64,000 bases of DNA from Anarhynchus alexandrinus. Taxonomy: Eukaryota > Chordata > Aves > Charadriiformes > Charadriidae. The DNA is taken from NCBI GenBank assembly GCA_008711295.1, contig VUYV01000007.1, forward strand, positions 4,718,983-4,782,982. Reading direction: 5' to 3'. The notes beneath the pieces were generated by a model, which saw nothing but the letters and a program-made list of their open reading frames with translations, was not told the DNA's origin and did not search any database. Made by a program: the position numbers and the translations under genes. Of this stretch, positions 38,874-50,568 are shown piece by piece (the stretch's first letter is position 1; the number at the start of each line of letters is the position of its first letter).

Positions 38874-40276
38874 TGACAAAACTGAAAACACGGTAAAAAT
38901 GAGGTGACAGCAGTGTTTTTCCCTTCTGCAGTTCACTTGCTGCTTTTACTGTCTTGTTCTAACTTGAGATTCAAAGGAAATGTGTAGGCTGCATTGTCAC
39001 ATGGACCGGAGAGCAGACAGAGAAAATGTGCCTTTGGGCTGCTGCAATTTGTATTGCAACCTGTAATACCACCCAGATGCCTGTTCTGAAGTTTCATGTT
39101 TCAGGTTTTCTCTTTCTTTCCCAGGGACATCAGATACATTTGTCCATTGAGGGTGGGAAGATGAGGTAGCACCAGTTGCACCTGCTGAGGCTCCCCTTGG
39201 CATGGGGAATGCAACTTTTTGCACTGGACAGGCAATACCCCTGTGAATTTCCCACACCCCTAGCAATAGGAACGTGGCATGGGGTGGAACTGAATGTGTA
39301 CATTCAAGTAGCGGTTCATGTGGCATATCTCTATAAACTGTTCCTTTTAAGTCTTGCCACTGTAAGAAGCAGAGACGTTAGCCAAATAATCTGACTTTAG
39401 TGTTACTTGTAGCAGATTCTGGTCATTCTGGAGTCAATAGTGGGATTTGCATAGAAGCAAATTGAGATCTCGTAATATTGCAGAGAACCAAAAAAAGTAC
39501 GCGTGGCACTAGGATCTTTTCCTTATCTTTTGGTAGCTCTTTCCTGATTCCTTTGGGGTGTGAATTCTGTTTAGGGCACCAATATTCTAGCAATCCTTCT
39601 GTCTAGTCACGTTTAAACTGCCTATACAGAGTAATATCCCTTCAAGGATAGAATAACGTTGATATTTGACACATGAATAGATTTTCTCACTTTGTATTTA
39701 TGATAAGGATCCCTGATGAGGGCAAGCGGTTAACTATGATACTGGCTGTCTGGTTTTCCTTTTCACTTCCTAGTAAGGACACAAGAGGACTCTTTAAGAA
39801 CATGAACACAATGAAGTTTATTTCTGTCTGGGGCATTGGTTTTCTTTTGATGTTTGTTTATTTCCAGCAGTGATTAAAAGTCACCCTTCCGGCATCTTGA
39901 TCTGTGCCTACCGTGAGTCTGAATATGTGTTGCAGAACAAGTAGATCTGTGGCTGTGTAGGCACAATTTTTGATTCATTCTAGGCACATTTAACTAGAAA
40001 AATTCCTTATTATTTTCTGCTACAGTGAAGTGACACTTTTAATGGATGATTCGGGTGGTTTGCCTATAAGTTGATTTTAAAACATTATGCAGTATGGATA
40101 TTCAAGTGCAAATAATTTATAATCATAGCCTCATGCTGGAGGATGCTAAATATCAGTAATTTTGTATTATAATTCATTACAGATGGCATTCTGGCTCCTG
40201 GTGGGCTGATTGTAAAGCTCCCTTGGCCTTGGTAACGTCAGGATTTTCACCATAAGTGTGTTACCTAAAAAATAAT

Positions 40277-40348
40277 GATGACACTTCAATTTTACTTAAT
40301 CTAATTATTATGCAATTAATTAGATTAATATTAATTTTGTATGTCATC
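40277..40348. repeat. Nested inverted repeat (stem-loop)
   Basis: A perfect 12-bp inverted repeat (ttaatctaatta at 40296-40307, taattagattaa at 40317-40328) encloses a 9-base loop, ttatgcaat. Outside it, gatgaca (40277-40283) pairs with tgtcatc (40342-40348). The inner stem supplies TAAT cores on both strands, and the loop resembles a POU/octamer-type ATGCAAT site. It lies in CDH13 intron 1. Confidence 0.8.
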
Positions 40349-41548
40349 TTATTCTGAAGGCTTGGAAGTGTACCACAAGCTGTGACCTAAATCCTTCAGT
40401 TTAACTCGTCTGTGAAATATAAGTTCTTGTATGTGCATATGTAGGGTACTTGTATTCATTTCTTAGTGCTTACAGGATCTTGGCTTGATTGTGTGTACAG
40501 TGTATTCCCTTGCAGCCAAACCTTAGCTGTTGCTGTCCAGAATATGATGCTCTTTCAAACAGCAAATGCAACAAATCATCACTAGGTTACAGCTACTGCA
40601 GCTTGAACAGGAGAGTTTACAGTCTGTATTAACAAATTAGATTCTTCTCCTGGGCAAGTTTGGAGTCATCTTTGGGTGGGGGATGAAATGGAGTGTGAGT
40701 GAATGCTCTTGGCATTAGACAAGAAAATAAAGAGGATACAAAACCATTACCTTGTCATCTTCTGTCACTTGAAAAGACTGATTCCCTAAATGAGAAGGAG
40801 TAGGTTACAATGAAAGGACAAAATTAAGTCTTCAGTATCTCAAATAGAAGGAGCTTCATCCTACAGCCCTTGAGGTGATGTTAGCTGTTATCATACATGC
40901 TTAGGACTGATCTAGCACTATCCAACTATCTTGCTGTTGTCTGTGTCTGTACTATTAAATTGTCTGCCTTTGCATATGGAATACCTATTAGAAAGGGTTT
41001 CTGCCCTGTGTTAATTCCCAAATGTGCCAGGGTGCTGCTAGTGGGAGCTTGCTGGGATAGCCTGAGAGCTTTTGCATAGCACAAGCTGCCTCTAAACATT
41101 TGTACAATATGCAGACATTTTATTTCCCCTTCTTTCTGCTGGGTCTTCTGGACCACGGTTGTGCCTGACCCTCCCCATGTAGGGAATAAAGACCATAGAT
41201 GTCTCTGGGGCTCCTGCGTTCTGGGATTGTGAATCTGAAAGTTAATGGGACTGTGAGCTTTTCAGTTCCTTGTAGCTAGTAAGTCCATAAAAGGCAACAG
41301 TTGCTTCACCTTAGGTTGTTTAATCTCAAACCAGCAAGAGACGCTGGTTAAAATGGCAAAGATTTATTTTGTGTAGAGCATGCACGCCAGGTATCACCAT
41401 GTCAAGAACTTCTTTATGGCTGCTTTCCAAATCTATTTTAGCCAAAGCAGGCAAAAGTCTCCTTGTAAGATTTTAATTCACTTCATTCAGGAGAGCTTTG
41501 GTGAAGGTATTGCAATACTTCTCTGTTAGAGAGAGAAGGAGATTTTTT

Positions 41549-41672
41549 GAGACTTCAAAACTCAACTGGAGGAGGCCCTGAGCAATGTAGTCTGACTCTG
41601 AAGCTTTGAGCAGGAGGTTGGACTAGCTGACCTCCAGAGGCCTCTTCCAACCTCGAGTATTCTGTGACTCTA
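41549..41672 (+). mobile_element. CR1 LINE, short 3' fragment
   Basis: The fragment carries the CR1 3' landmarks: a 'caaaactcaactgga' region, ccctgagcaatgtagtctga, ttgagcaggaggttggact, 'agctgacctccagagg', a 'cctcttccaacctcgag' segment and the terminal attctgtgactct. About 120 bp of the 3' end survives, with no coding capacity. It is diverged and probably represents a different CR1 subfamily from the copy at 27.2 kb. It is in sense orientation in intron 1. Confidence 0.85.
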
Positions 41673-44600
41673 GTGATCTCGTTATTTGTAATAGTCTTCT
41701 TGCAAAATGCTCTTCTTTCTCCTTAGGGACATATTTATCTTACCAACTGAAATTGGCTTGTGGTCTTATTGTACCTTTTAAAAATGGGAAGAATAAAATC
41801 TATATATTGCAAGGGAAATGACTCCCTAGTACAACTGCAAACTGAAAGTAGGTCTTTGATATCTGATAAACAGGAGGGGAAAAACTTCTAATACTGTCAG
41901 CATTTCTGCTTCTGTCTTTCATTCCCAATAATTCATTCTGGCTTTTTGATGACAAATTGTATCAACTGCAACTTCAACAGTTTCTCAAGTTCTGTTGGGA
42001 GCTTGTGTCACAATGTAATAGCAACTCACAGTTGGCAGGGTTTGAGTTTGACTTTCCGTTCCTAGCAAGCTAATGCAGGCTTTCTGTTTTGCTGCGTCTG
42101 TGCTCTAGTAAGTGGGTTAGTATTGTGGAGGATGTTCTACTGCGCTGATACTTGTCATGATATTTATTTTCTGAAAGAAAAAAGTGAATTCTTTCAGTGT
42201 TTAAGTGTAAGAGGGGAGGGACCTGTTTGATTTCATCATTAAACAAATTCTAGACTTGAAGTTGGCTGTAGCAAGTGAGTTGGACTTGAATTGTGCCTCT
42301 CTGTTCTGAAGAGGTTCAATGGCTTTGTTAAATCAAAGTTTTAGTATCACTAAGTCAGGTGTGGAGATATTTCTAATTCCAGCATTTGGTTATCTTTTTT
42401 TCTTGCATTGCAGCAGAATCTAGAGATTCTGTATCAGAGACGAAGTATATTGCTTATGTTTTTAAAACAGTTCTTGTATTTCTCATTGAGAGAAAAAGGC
42501 AAGATATCGATGGGGAGAGCACAATGCAAGTACTGTTATGAGTGTAACGCTGCCTTTTCAGCTTCTTGGTAGCCCTTGATAGTTGCCTGTTGCTGCAAGC
42601 ATAAGTGAATTTTGAAGAGATTTTGACTGAATAATATAGTGACTTTGTACACTTTTATTTTCAGATTATATTTTAGGAGGGGCAGCACCAGTCCTCATAG
42701 AATATGGGCACTTTTATGGCCCTTTACGGTCTCTACTGTTATTATTAAAGGAAGAAGCTATCCGCAGATATCTGTAAGATCACTTTATAGTCCTCATTCA
42801 ACTGTTCTTTAAAAGTCTCCTCTGTTGTAATGAATCGGTAACTGCTCTGTGGGGTCATTGGCAAGTAACACTAATCAGTACTACCTCTTACTCCTCTCTG
42901 TATTATTTGTTGTATCCTAGGCTGGATGCCTGGGGCATGTGATTTGCTTCTGAACTTGTGTGTGGACAGGCCCTGACCCAGGGAACCCTACCACAATATG
43001 CATAAATAACAAACATTAATGCAAATCCCAGAGAGCTTGTTTAGGCATTAGATCAATCTGAGCAAGCTTAGTATGAAACATTTATGATGTTGACTCTGCA
43101 CCTGAATCTCTTGAACACGCTTATGACACTTCTTGTATTAATTCACAGGCAGATTTGCTAATGGTGTTTCTTCTGTTTTGCTCCCTTCTGGCATTTGCCA
43201 ATTAGTGAATAAAAGGCAACTTTGAGAGCAAGATAGGAGAAAAAGATGTATTCATACCATCCAGATTTAAGAGCCTAAGCTAGGTACCTAGGCTTTCTAA
43301 TAGTAATTGAGCCTTTAGTAGGCAAATGAAAGCATCTAAATTAGGAGCCTGCTTCTTTCTTCTGACAATGTCATGAAGCTGTGTGCCTAATTTTGACAAC
43401 TTCTGTAGTGTGAATAGTCTAAGCTACAGTCTCATTTATTTTTCAAGGCCCTATGAGCATGAAAAGGGGAGATGGAGTTGTGGAAACAGACCTCTGAACT
43501 CCTTCACTCTGGGGGCTTTAGAGTGTCCCTGTCTGCATGCAAGTTGTGAAAGAGAGGGGATTGCTCTCTAATGCAAGACCCAAGAGACTGGTTATGCTGG
43601 ATGAGAATGTTGCTAGAAGCCCTCTACGCTCTCTGTTTCCCTTTTTGTGAGAACTAGGAAGATACCTAACTGGAATGATAAAGTTAATGAATAGAAAAGA
43701 AGTAAGAGTCTAGCTAATTGGTTTACAATGTTTTGTAGGCAACTGAACTGTCTGAGGAGAGACCAAGAAAGTATCATTAAACTGTCTTCTCCTTGTTGTA
43801 ACTATCACAAAAATATCCTATGCATTTTCATGATTTCACTACATATACTTCTCTAATGTTTTCTTGTCAGACCTTGTGCCATCTCTTATGGCTCAGATAA
43901 ACAGGCTTTTGATAGAACGTTTTAAATCTGGTGTAAAAATGTGGGGTGTGATGGGTTTCTGCCTTTTGCGTGTTACATTGTGGCAAATAAAGGCATGACC
44001 CTTTATTCTGTTTTATGACATGGAATGCATCTCTGGCTGATACACTTGAGGTCAGACTGCTTTAGTGCTGTCAGCCTCCATTAGCTTGTAACTTAAACAA
44101 ATATAGGCCAAGTGGAGACATCATATAAATAACTCTCTCAAGTGGCAAAATGACATGAATTCCACAGCTTGTCTGCTACAAGCTGCAGTTATTTATTAAC
44201 AATTAGATCCAGATTTGTTATTCAGAAGCAACAATATGCTTTGTGAACGAGGAAAGTGGAGACAACTGCTGTTTAATTCTTTGCTGGAGAGCTTTTCTTA
44301 CAAAACAGAAGTTTGTGTCTTTGTAAGGATAACTTCTATGGGAACTCCTATGAAATATTTCAGTGTTCAGATGGTTCACTCTTGGAAAGAACTGCTGAAA
44401 TAAGCAAATGAAATACAAGCTATGGGTGGGCTTACAGAGGTCTGAAATTGTGGCAGCAGTCTTACTGCCATGGTTGGCTTGGGTCACCAGCTTAGAACTT
44501 TGTAACCAGCACCATGACCTGGCAGCTTCTAGTGCTTAGGTGAGTTGCTATATTTATGCAGAATGCTGTTAAGCAAAATGTGATCACCACCATCCTTAGT

Positions 44601-45393
44601 GTAGTTGTGCATCCAACATTCTTTCCTCAGTGAAAGAATGGGCCAACAGTATGCTTTAGAACCTACCTTATGAAAGTGTCTTGTTTTCTCAGAACGATCC
44701 TTATTTAGACTAACTAAATTTGATGTCTGTTTCTCACCATACAAAGCGCAAGATTTTGCTATTAGTCCAAAAAGCCTCTTCCATCTTAAGTCTTTACTGA
44801 TCCGTGTTCCTCTAGTGAGATGTCTGTTACATCAGCAGGAAGAAAACTAATGCTAGCACCTGAAAAATAATGGCTTGGGTCAAAGGTAGAGGCCCCTTGG
44901 GATGGTGAGTGTTGGCAGATGCTGTAGGGAGCTTTGATATTAGATGCAAAGCTATATCAGAGGGCGTGTGCAAAAGGATGGAAAACAAAGCATTTGGGGA
45001 ATAGTGTAATGTATCATAATACTCATGTGGTTGTGACAGGTTCTATATTGCTCTTGCAACAGTGCTAAGAGGGTTCTAAGTTGATTCAATATGTGTGAAT
45101 GAATGTGACCACTTACCATGATTTGGCATGTGATCTACTCCCTGTTTTCCATCTGTTAACTGAGATTTTCCAAAAGACAAAGGCTTACAATGACCGCTTT
45201 GGTACAGCAGGAATGCAACAGCTTTTGCCCATTTAAGGCAGTAATTAGGCAAGCGTTTTAGGCTGCAATGCAGTTTGTTCTTATAGAACATGATAACAAC
45301 AGTGTATTCAGGCATGCACTCAGTAATGGTGAGACATAGCCAGAAACAGCACCTGTAGCTAAGCAAACACTAAAATTGCCAAGTAAAAAGGTG

Positions 45394-45420
45394 ATTCCAG
45401 TCATCCCAGTCATTCCAGTC
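45394..45420. repeat. 9-bp tandem repeat, three units
   Basis: Units attccagtc, atcccagtc, attccagtc. A weaker continuation, atcatttcattcat, follows. Confidence 0.85.
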
Positions 45421-48400
45421 ATCATTTCATTCATGTGAAAACAACTAAATATGCCACGAGTGCATGATCTGCAGAAACAAATTGGACTAGGCTTCAGCCT
45501 TAAGCAGTGGTGATGGTGGCGTTTCCTTTACTGCACAGCCAGATGCTAGATGAAAAAAAATCAGTGATTATACAATCTGTAGACTGATTTATTTTATTGA
45601 GCCTTTAGAACATTCTGCAACGCTGGGAGACCTATCTGTCATGGTCCTGTTACCCACAGGCTTTAGCTCACCTGACTCTTCAAGTACTCAGGGTCTTGCA
45701 TTCTTTGGACCATCTTCTCTTCATTACTTGGTTAGAAGAGGTTCTTGAGGAAAGGTGCTTCTCAAAACTTGTCCTACTATAAAGTGCATCCTTTTTCCCT
45801 TGTTATTCCCAGTGTCAAGCTTGAAGTACATTTGGACAAAAGTTGTCTGAATGCTCAGGAACTGATGTGAAAGAGATGAGAATATAGGAAAGAGGAATAG
45901 GGAGAGGAGAGCATGTATGCAATAAAAATCATTGATATTTGTGAAAAAGAAAAACTGTACAGTAAAAAGGGGCTAATGCTAGAATGAATACAAATTCAGA
46001 GGCCTCTCTCAGTCAAGGGTTTCTTTCAGTGCTTCCTTACAATAGAGAGACTAATACCGTGCAGCTGACCTCGTCCATATCTACTTGGTTTGCTAGCTGA
46101 CACACTGCAGATAGAGAAAAGAGCCGTCTCTGCTTTTACATCACCCAGTTGCTCCAGCAGAAGCAGTGGCTGCTGTTCCCCAGGACAAGCTCCTGGACAT
46201 CTGAGGTACAGGTGAATTCTTGTACTGAGTGCAGGGTGTAACCTCATCGCAGCATAGCTGCAAGTGTGTGCCTCTGCGTGTGGTTTGCCTAGCTCTAGTG
46301 GTAACAGTATGGCATCTATTAACAAATGTTGACAAACCACATGCTTAGCAAATCCTTTTACAGGCTTGCTTCTGATGCTCACACTAGGAATACCCAGCTC
46401 TGCTGTGCTCTCACTAGCAAGATCTTTAATAGGCTTTTTTCCCCTGTCTAACTGCTCATTTGACAATTTATCTCGATGGTTTCTTGGCATCTTTGCTCAG
46501 TATTTGTTCACATGCCAAGTCAACTAATACCTGCTCAAATTTGGCTTTTGACCTTGCTGCCACAAATTCAGCATCTGTGAATGACTAATTGAATGTTGGG
46601 TACCAGGTGTGAATGTCGGTGTATGCTACAGTGAGTCTATGGCAGTCAAGCTGGTATAATTTTGCTTGTCATGGATGGAAAGTAAGGGGGCATGGCAGCT
46701 AGGGAGGATAGGTTGCTGTTTTCTGTTTTGCTTGCTTGGCTGAGATGAAGCAAGATGTTGCTGATACTTGTATCAGCTAGTTTAAAATCTGAAGTCTGAA
46801 CCGAAAAAAAAAAAGGCAGTGTTCCCTGCTGTTAGAGTTTTGAGATGTTTTCTTCAAAAGCTTTAAAAGTAAATAGCATTCTTGTACTTGCTTTTAATTA
46901 GTAGTTTCATTAAACTGCATTTAGAAGTTGATATAATCTGGTATAGGGTTTGCCCTAGAAGTTAGGGGTCACTGCCTCTGGTGTTTGCTTGCAGGCTCTG
47001 TTAACCTCATATTCCACATCTCAAGATATGGAAAATGATTCTGAGATCTCTTGTAAGTCACTCTAAGCTCTAACAATGCACTATTAAAGCTCTATATAAG
47101 AGCTAGCTATTACTGTTTTATAACCTTAACTGTATAAACAAAACATCTGGGATGTTGCTGTTACTAGATTGGGTGATAGGGTAATAGTTGCTCTCAAATT
47201 AACTATTTAAAGTGTTTTATAGTAAAAGGCTTCTACATATGGAGCTACCTGGAAATATCCAGCTATGAAAATTCTAAATAAAAAAACCTACAAATCCATT
47301 AGCTTCGGGGCTATGTCCATAGGAGACTTATTTCTGAAGGAACTTGAATATCTGTTCTTTTTCCTGGGTTTTACATGCAGTGTTACACATGAATGATTAA
47401 TTTTTATATAGGTTCTAACAGATGTGACCAGCTGGAATCAGCATAGTACAAGATCAGGCCTTATTTTTGTCATTTAATTTTGTAAAATCTTTCACTGTAA
47501 CAAGTTACTTTCTGTTTCTTCATCATCTCTGTGCATGACACTGATCACTTGCTGCACGTTCTCTGCAGTTTTGCCTTCTGAAAAATGTTTCTTTATATCT
47601 AAGAATTCTTTTAATGAGAGAAAGGGAGTCTGAAAGATAGAGGAAGATCAGTAGTCATTCTCAGAGTAACATGACTGTTGAAAGCGTTGACAGAAGCATT
47701 CTTTGATCTAGTTATCTGAGAAGTTTTCTTTAGTACTGAGCACGTTAGTCTGACTTGTCTGTTCCCGATTCAAGCAGTTTGTAGTCCATCCCATTATCTA
47801 ATAGTACTCTTAATAATTTCATGCTTTATAGAAACCATAATTTGTTTCTTCTTAAAACTTTGTATATGTATTGCCAAACTTTTCTACAGCTTGGAAAGAT
47901 GTCTGTCAGGTTTTTTAACTTTTAGTCTTAAATCTCTACAATTCATTTGAAGGCACTGTTAGATTTCTCCTTGCTGTAGTCATCTGTAGTTTTAAGTTGT
48001 GAACCTTTCTCCAGGAATTCATAAAGTGTGCCACGTTAAATCTGGAAATGTAAAATTTGAAGCCTGTAGGGAGAAAGGAACAGCAAGAGATGTTGAACTC
48101 CTAACTTTGCAGTGAGCTCTAGGAGCCAACTCCCAGCAGTAACATAGAGAATAGAGTGTGGGAGAACCTGAGACATTCTCTTTTCATCTAGATGCCTACT
48201 CTAGGAAGGTCAGGACTTTCCTATTTGCTGACTTCCTTCAACCTCATAATGAAATGTTGGGCAAATTGGCCCTTCCCTGTCAGGGACATACTTGTGTTGG
48301 TAAGGGAAAGCTGGTAGTAAGAATGGGAGACTCTTGTCATTCTTGCTCCCTGTAGTAGGTGTGATGCTAGTCCCAGGAGTTTGTGGTAGTTTATATAAAC

Positions 48401-48657
48401 TGACCAGGAAAGGTTTGACTATCAGTTTCCATAATATGGAGTACAAATTTAGATGAGAAGATGAAGAAATTGATCTGGATCTGATATTTCATGTAGGAAG
48501 AGTGTGTAAACCCAGAGATGAGCATACATGACTTTCCCTAAATCCTGATCCTCTCACATAGGCAGCTTCAGGTGATGATGTTCAAGAATCGGTGAAAACG
48601 GGGAAATGCATACATGCAGTATCATTCCTCTGGTCTTCATGATGTAGCAGCTACTGT

Positions 48658-48757
48658 AAAGAACAACAACCAAACAAAAAACAAAAAAAGCACAACAAAA
48701 CCACCCAAAAACTAAAAAAAAAAACCCCACCCCACTCCAAAACAACAGAAAAACCCC
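48658..48757. repeat. A/C-rich low-complexity tract
   Basis: About 100 bp made almost only of A and C on the + strand, with AAC, AAAC and A-run units. It may be a decayed retroposon tail or a simple-sequence expansion; no retroposon body could be recognised beside it. Confidence 0.8.
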
Positions 48758-48818
48758 TGATGCAGAGTTACCTAGGAGGTGTTTGAATTTTGCATGCCTG
48801 ATAGATGCACTGTTTCAA

Positions 48819-48837
48819 TTTTTTTTTTTTTTTTTTT
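48819..48837. repeat. Poly-T tract
   Basis: Run of 19 T lying about 60 bp beyond the A/C-rich tract. Confidence 0.85.
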
Positions 48838-50540
48838 AAGCAGCTGTTAATAAGCTCTCTGTATATTCACAAGAGGTTTGTCCTATCAGAATCCAGTATG
48901 ATGTTTCACAAATGTCTTACTTGCAGTAGGTTAATATTTTCCCTGCATATTGAAAGGAGATGGTCAGAATGTGCTTGGATAAACTAAGCAAGTAATGAAA
49001 ATGCATGGAACGTGCTAAAGGATTATTCAAAAAATAATTAAGAAGCTAAATATGAACCAAGTAAAGAAACTCTAACAAAGAATTCCTTACCAAACAGTCC
49101 ATAAGAGATCTTACAAACAGAAAAATCAAATTCCCTTTCTCTGTGCAGGCAGATGGGAGAGGCAGCTGGGGAGTTCTGAAATAGCAATTCAAGGAGGAGA
49201 ATTCTAGGATTTTAGATCTGTCTTAATTAGATAAGTGAAGTGTTTAGGGAATATTGGACCATGTTCTTTCTTTGCATAAGTTACTAGTTCCATTGATGCT
49301 GGTGGGACTTGCTGATTTTTATGTGAGATGAGGTAAAATGGATAGTTTATGGTATTTGGAAACATTTTGATTAAGACTGCCCAATTTTAGCTGCTTTAAG
49401 AATTTAGTAGGACCTGTGAAGAGTAAGTGTAAAGCAATTGAACCTGATATTTAAAAAAAAAAAAAATCACTGTGAAGAAATTGAGGAAACCTGTAATATG
49501 CTTCTGTTGAAAGACAATAAAAATTGAAAGCTGTCTCTTTGTTGCTTTCTCTTTTTCTGTTCTAATTTTCTGTTTTCAGAGAGGATAAGTCTGGTTTTGC
49601 CTCTTTTCTTTCCTTGCTTACTGTCATCACCCTTATTTCAATCCTACTAAACTATGTGCAGGTCATCTGGTTGTATACTGAAAAAAGTCTTCACCTTTGG
49701 CATGAAAATGAAATTTCAACTTCTGGTACTATAAAATGCAAATATGGTTCCTACATCTGAATTCAATACCAATGTAACTGAAATGAAGAAGCACCATTCG
49801 TATGAAATGGTAGGAGGTTCTTCAGTTGCAATTTACTCAGACTATTGAATGGAATTAATTAAAGTATTAGTTTCCTCCTTACTCCCTAAAAGAAGTCTGT
49901 ATCAGCCATGCAGTGCTTTTGTATTTCTTATAGAATTTGAGGCAGGATGAGATAGTCTTGTAGCTGTTTAAAAATAAGACACATTAATATCTTTAAAGAG
50001 CTCAGCAATACTATGAAATGAAGTTTTTCAGAAGCAGCAGGGAAACATTCAGCTTCTTTCACAGCAGGGACTGACAGACCATGTCAAACCTTGCTCTGTG
50101 ACAGTTTCTGACTTGAAGCAGTGGAGTCACTCAGGATACACACAGTATGAGTCAATTTGGTATAGACTTTATAAAAAGACTAACTGAATTGCTTATAGTC
50201 CTTCTGTTGTCTTCAGTGACGCGCATAGTATTCTGCGCATAGTGGTTATATTTGCACTAGGTAGTTATGAAAGAATTTGGTCGGGTGTAACCTCAACTGT
50301 ACAATTTTTGTTTTAGCTGCAATCCCATAAATCATCCACCATGGTAAACTAACATCAATATTTTGTTATTTAAAAAAAAGTTTCAAAAGGAAAACTTGTC
50401 ATATAACAACTTTGAAATAATTTAAGTTATGAGAGATAATTTGGAAAGGCTTTTCTGTTCATTTAATTAAAGCCCACCTTCCTCATGGAAGAAGACTTTA
50501 TTAAAGCAAGCTTGATTTAGCCAAGTATAACTTCAGGGTA

Positions 50541-50568
50541 ATGCCACTTAAAACTTTTGAAGTGGCAT
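50541..50568. repeat. Short inverted repeat
   Basis: The arms atgccactt (50541-50549) and aagtggcat (50560-50568) are perfect reverse complements around a 10-base loop, which itself allows aaaa/tttt pairing. It is a small hairpin inside intron 1 with no other context. Confidence 0.75.

Larger units (their letters stand above)
27391..41548. other. Intron 1 interior, only simple repeats seen
   Basis: Intronic sequence with no recognised exon. A small GC-richer patch with several CpGs occurs near 29.9-30.06 kb. The longest open frame of the window (191 codons, minus strand, 31247-31822) lies here and has no recognisable domain. Confidence 0.55.

Noticed and set aside
42414..42541. Strong NAGNAG acceptor followed by two open frames, one ending in TGA at 42541
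   Set aside because: Two frames open at once is typical of AT-rich chance sequence. No donor, no recognisable peptide and no nearby polyadenylation signal support a terminal exon.
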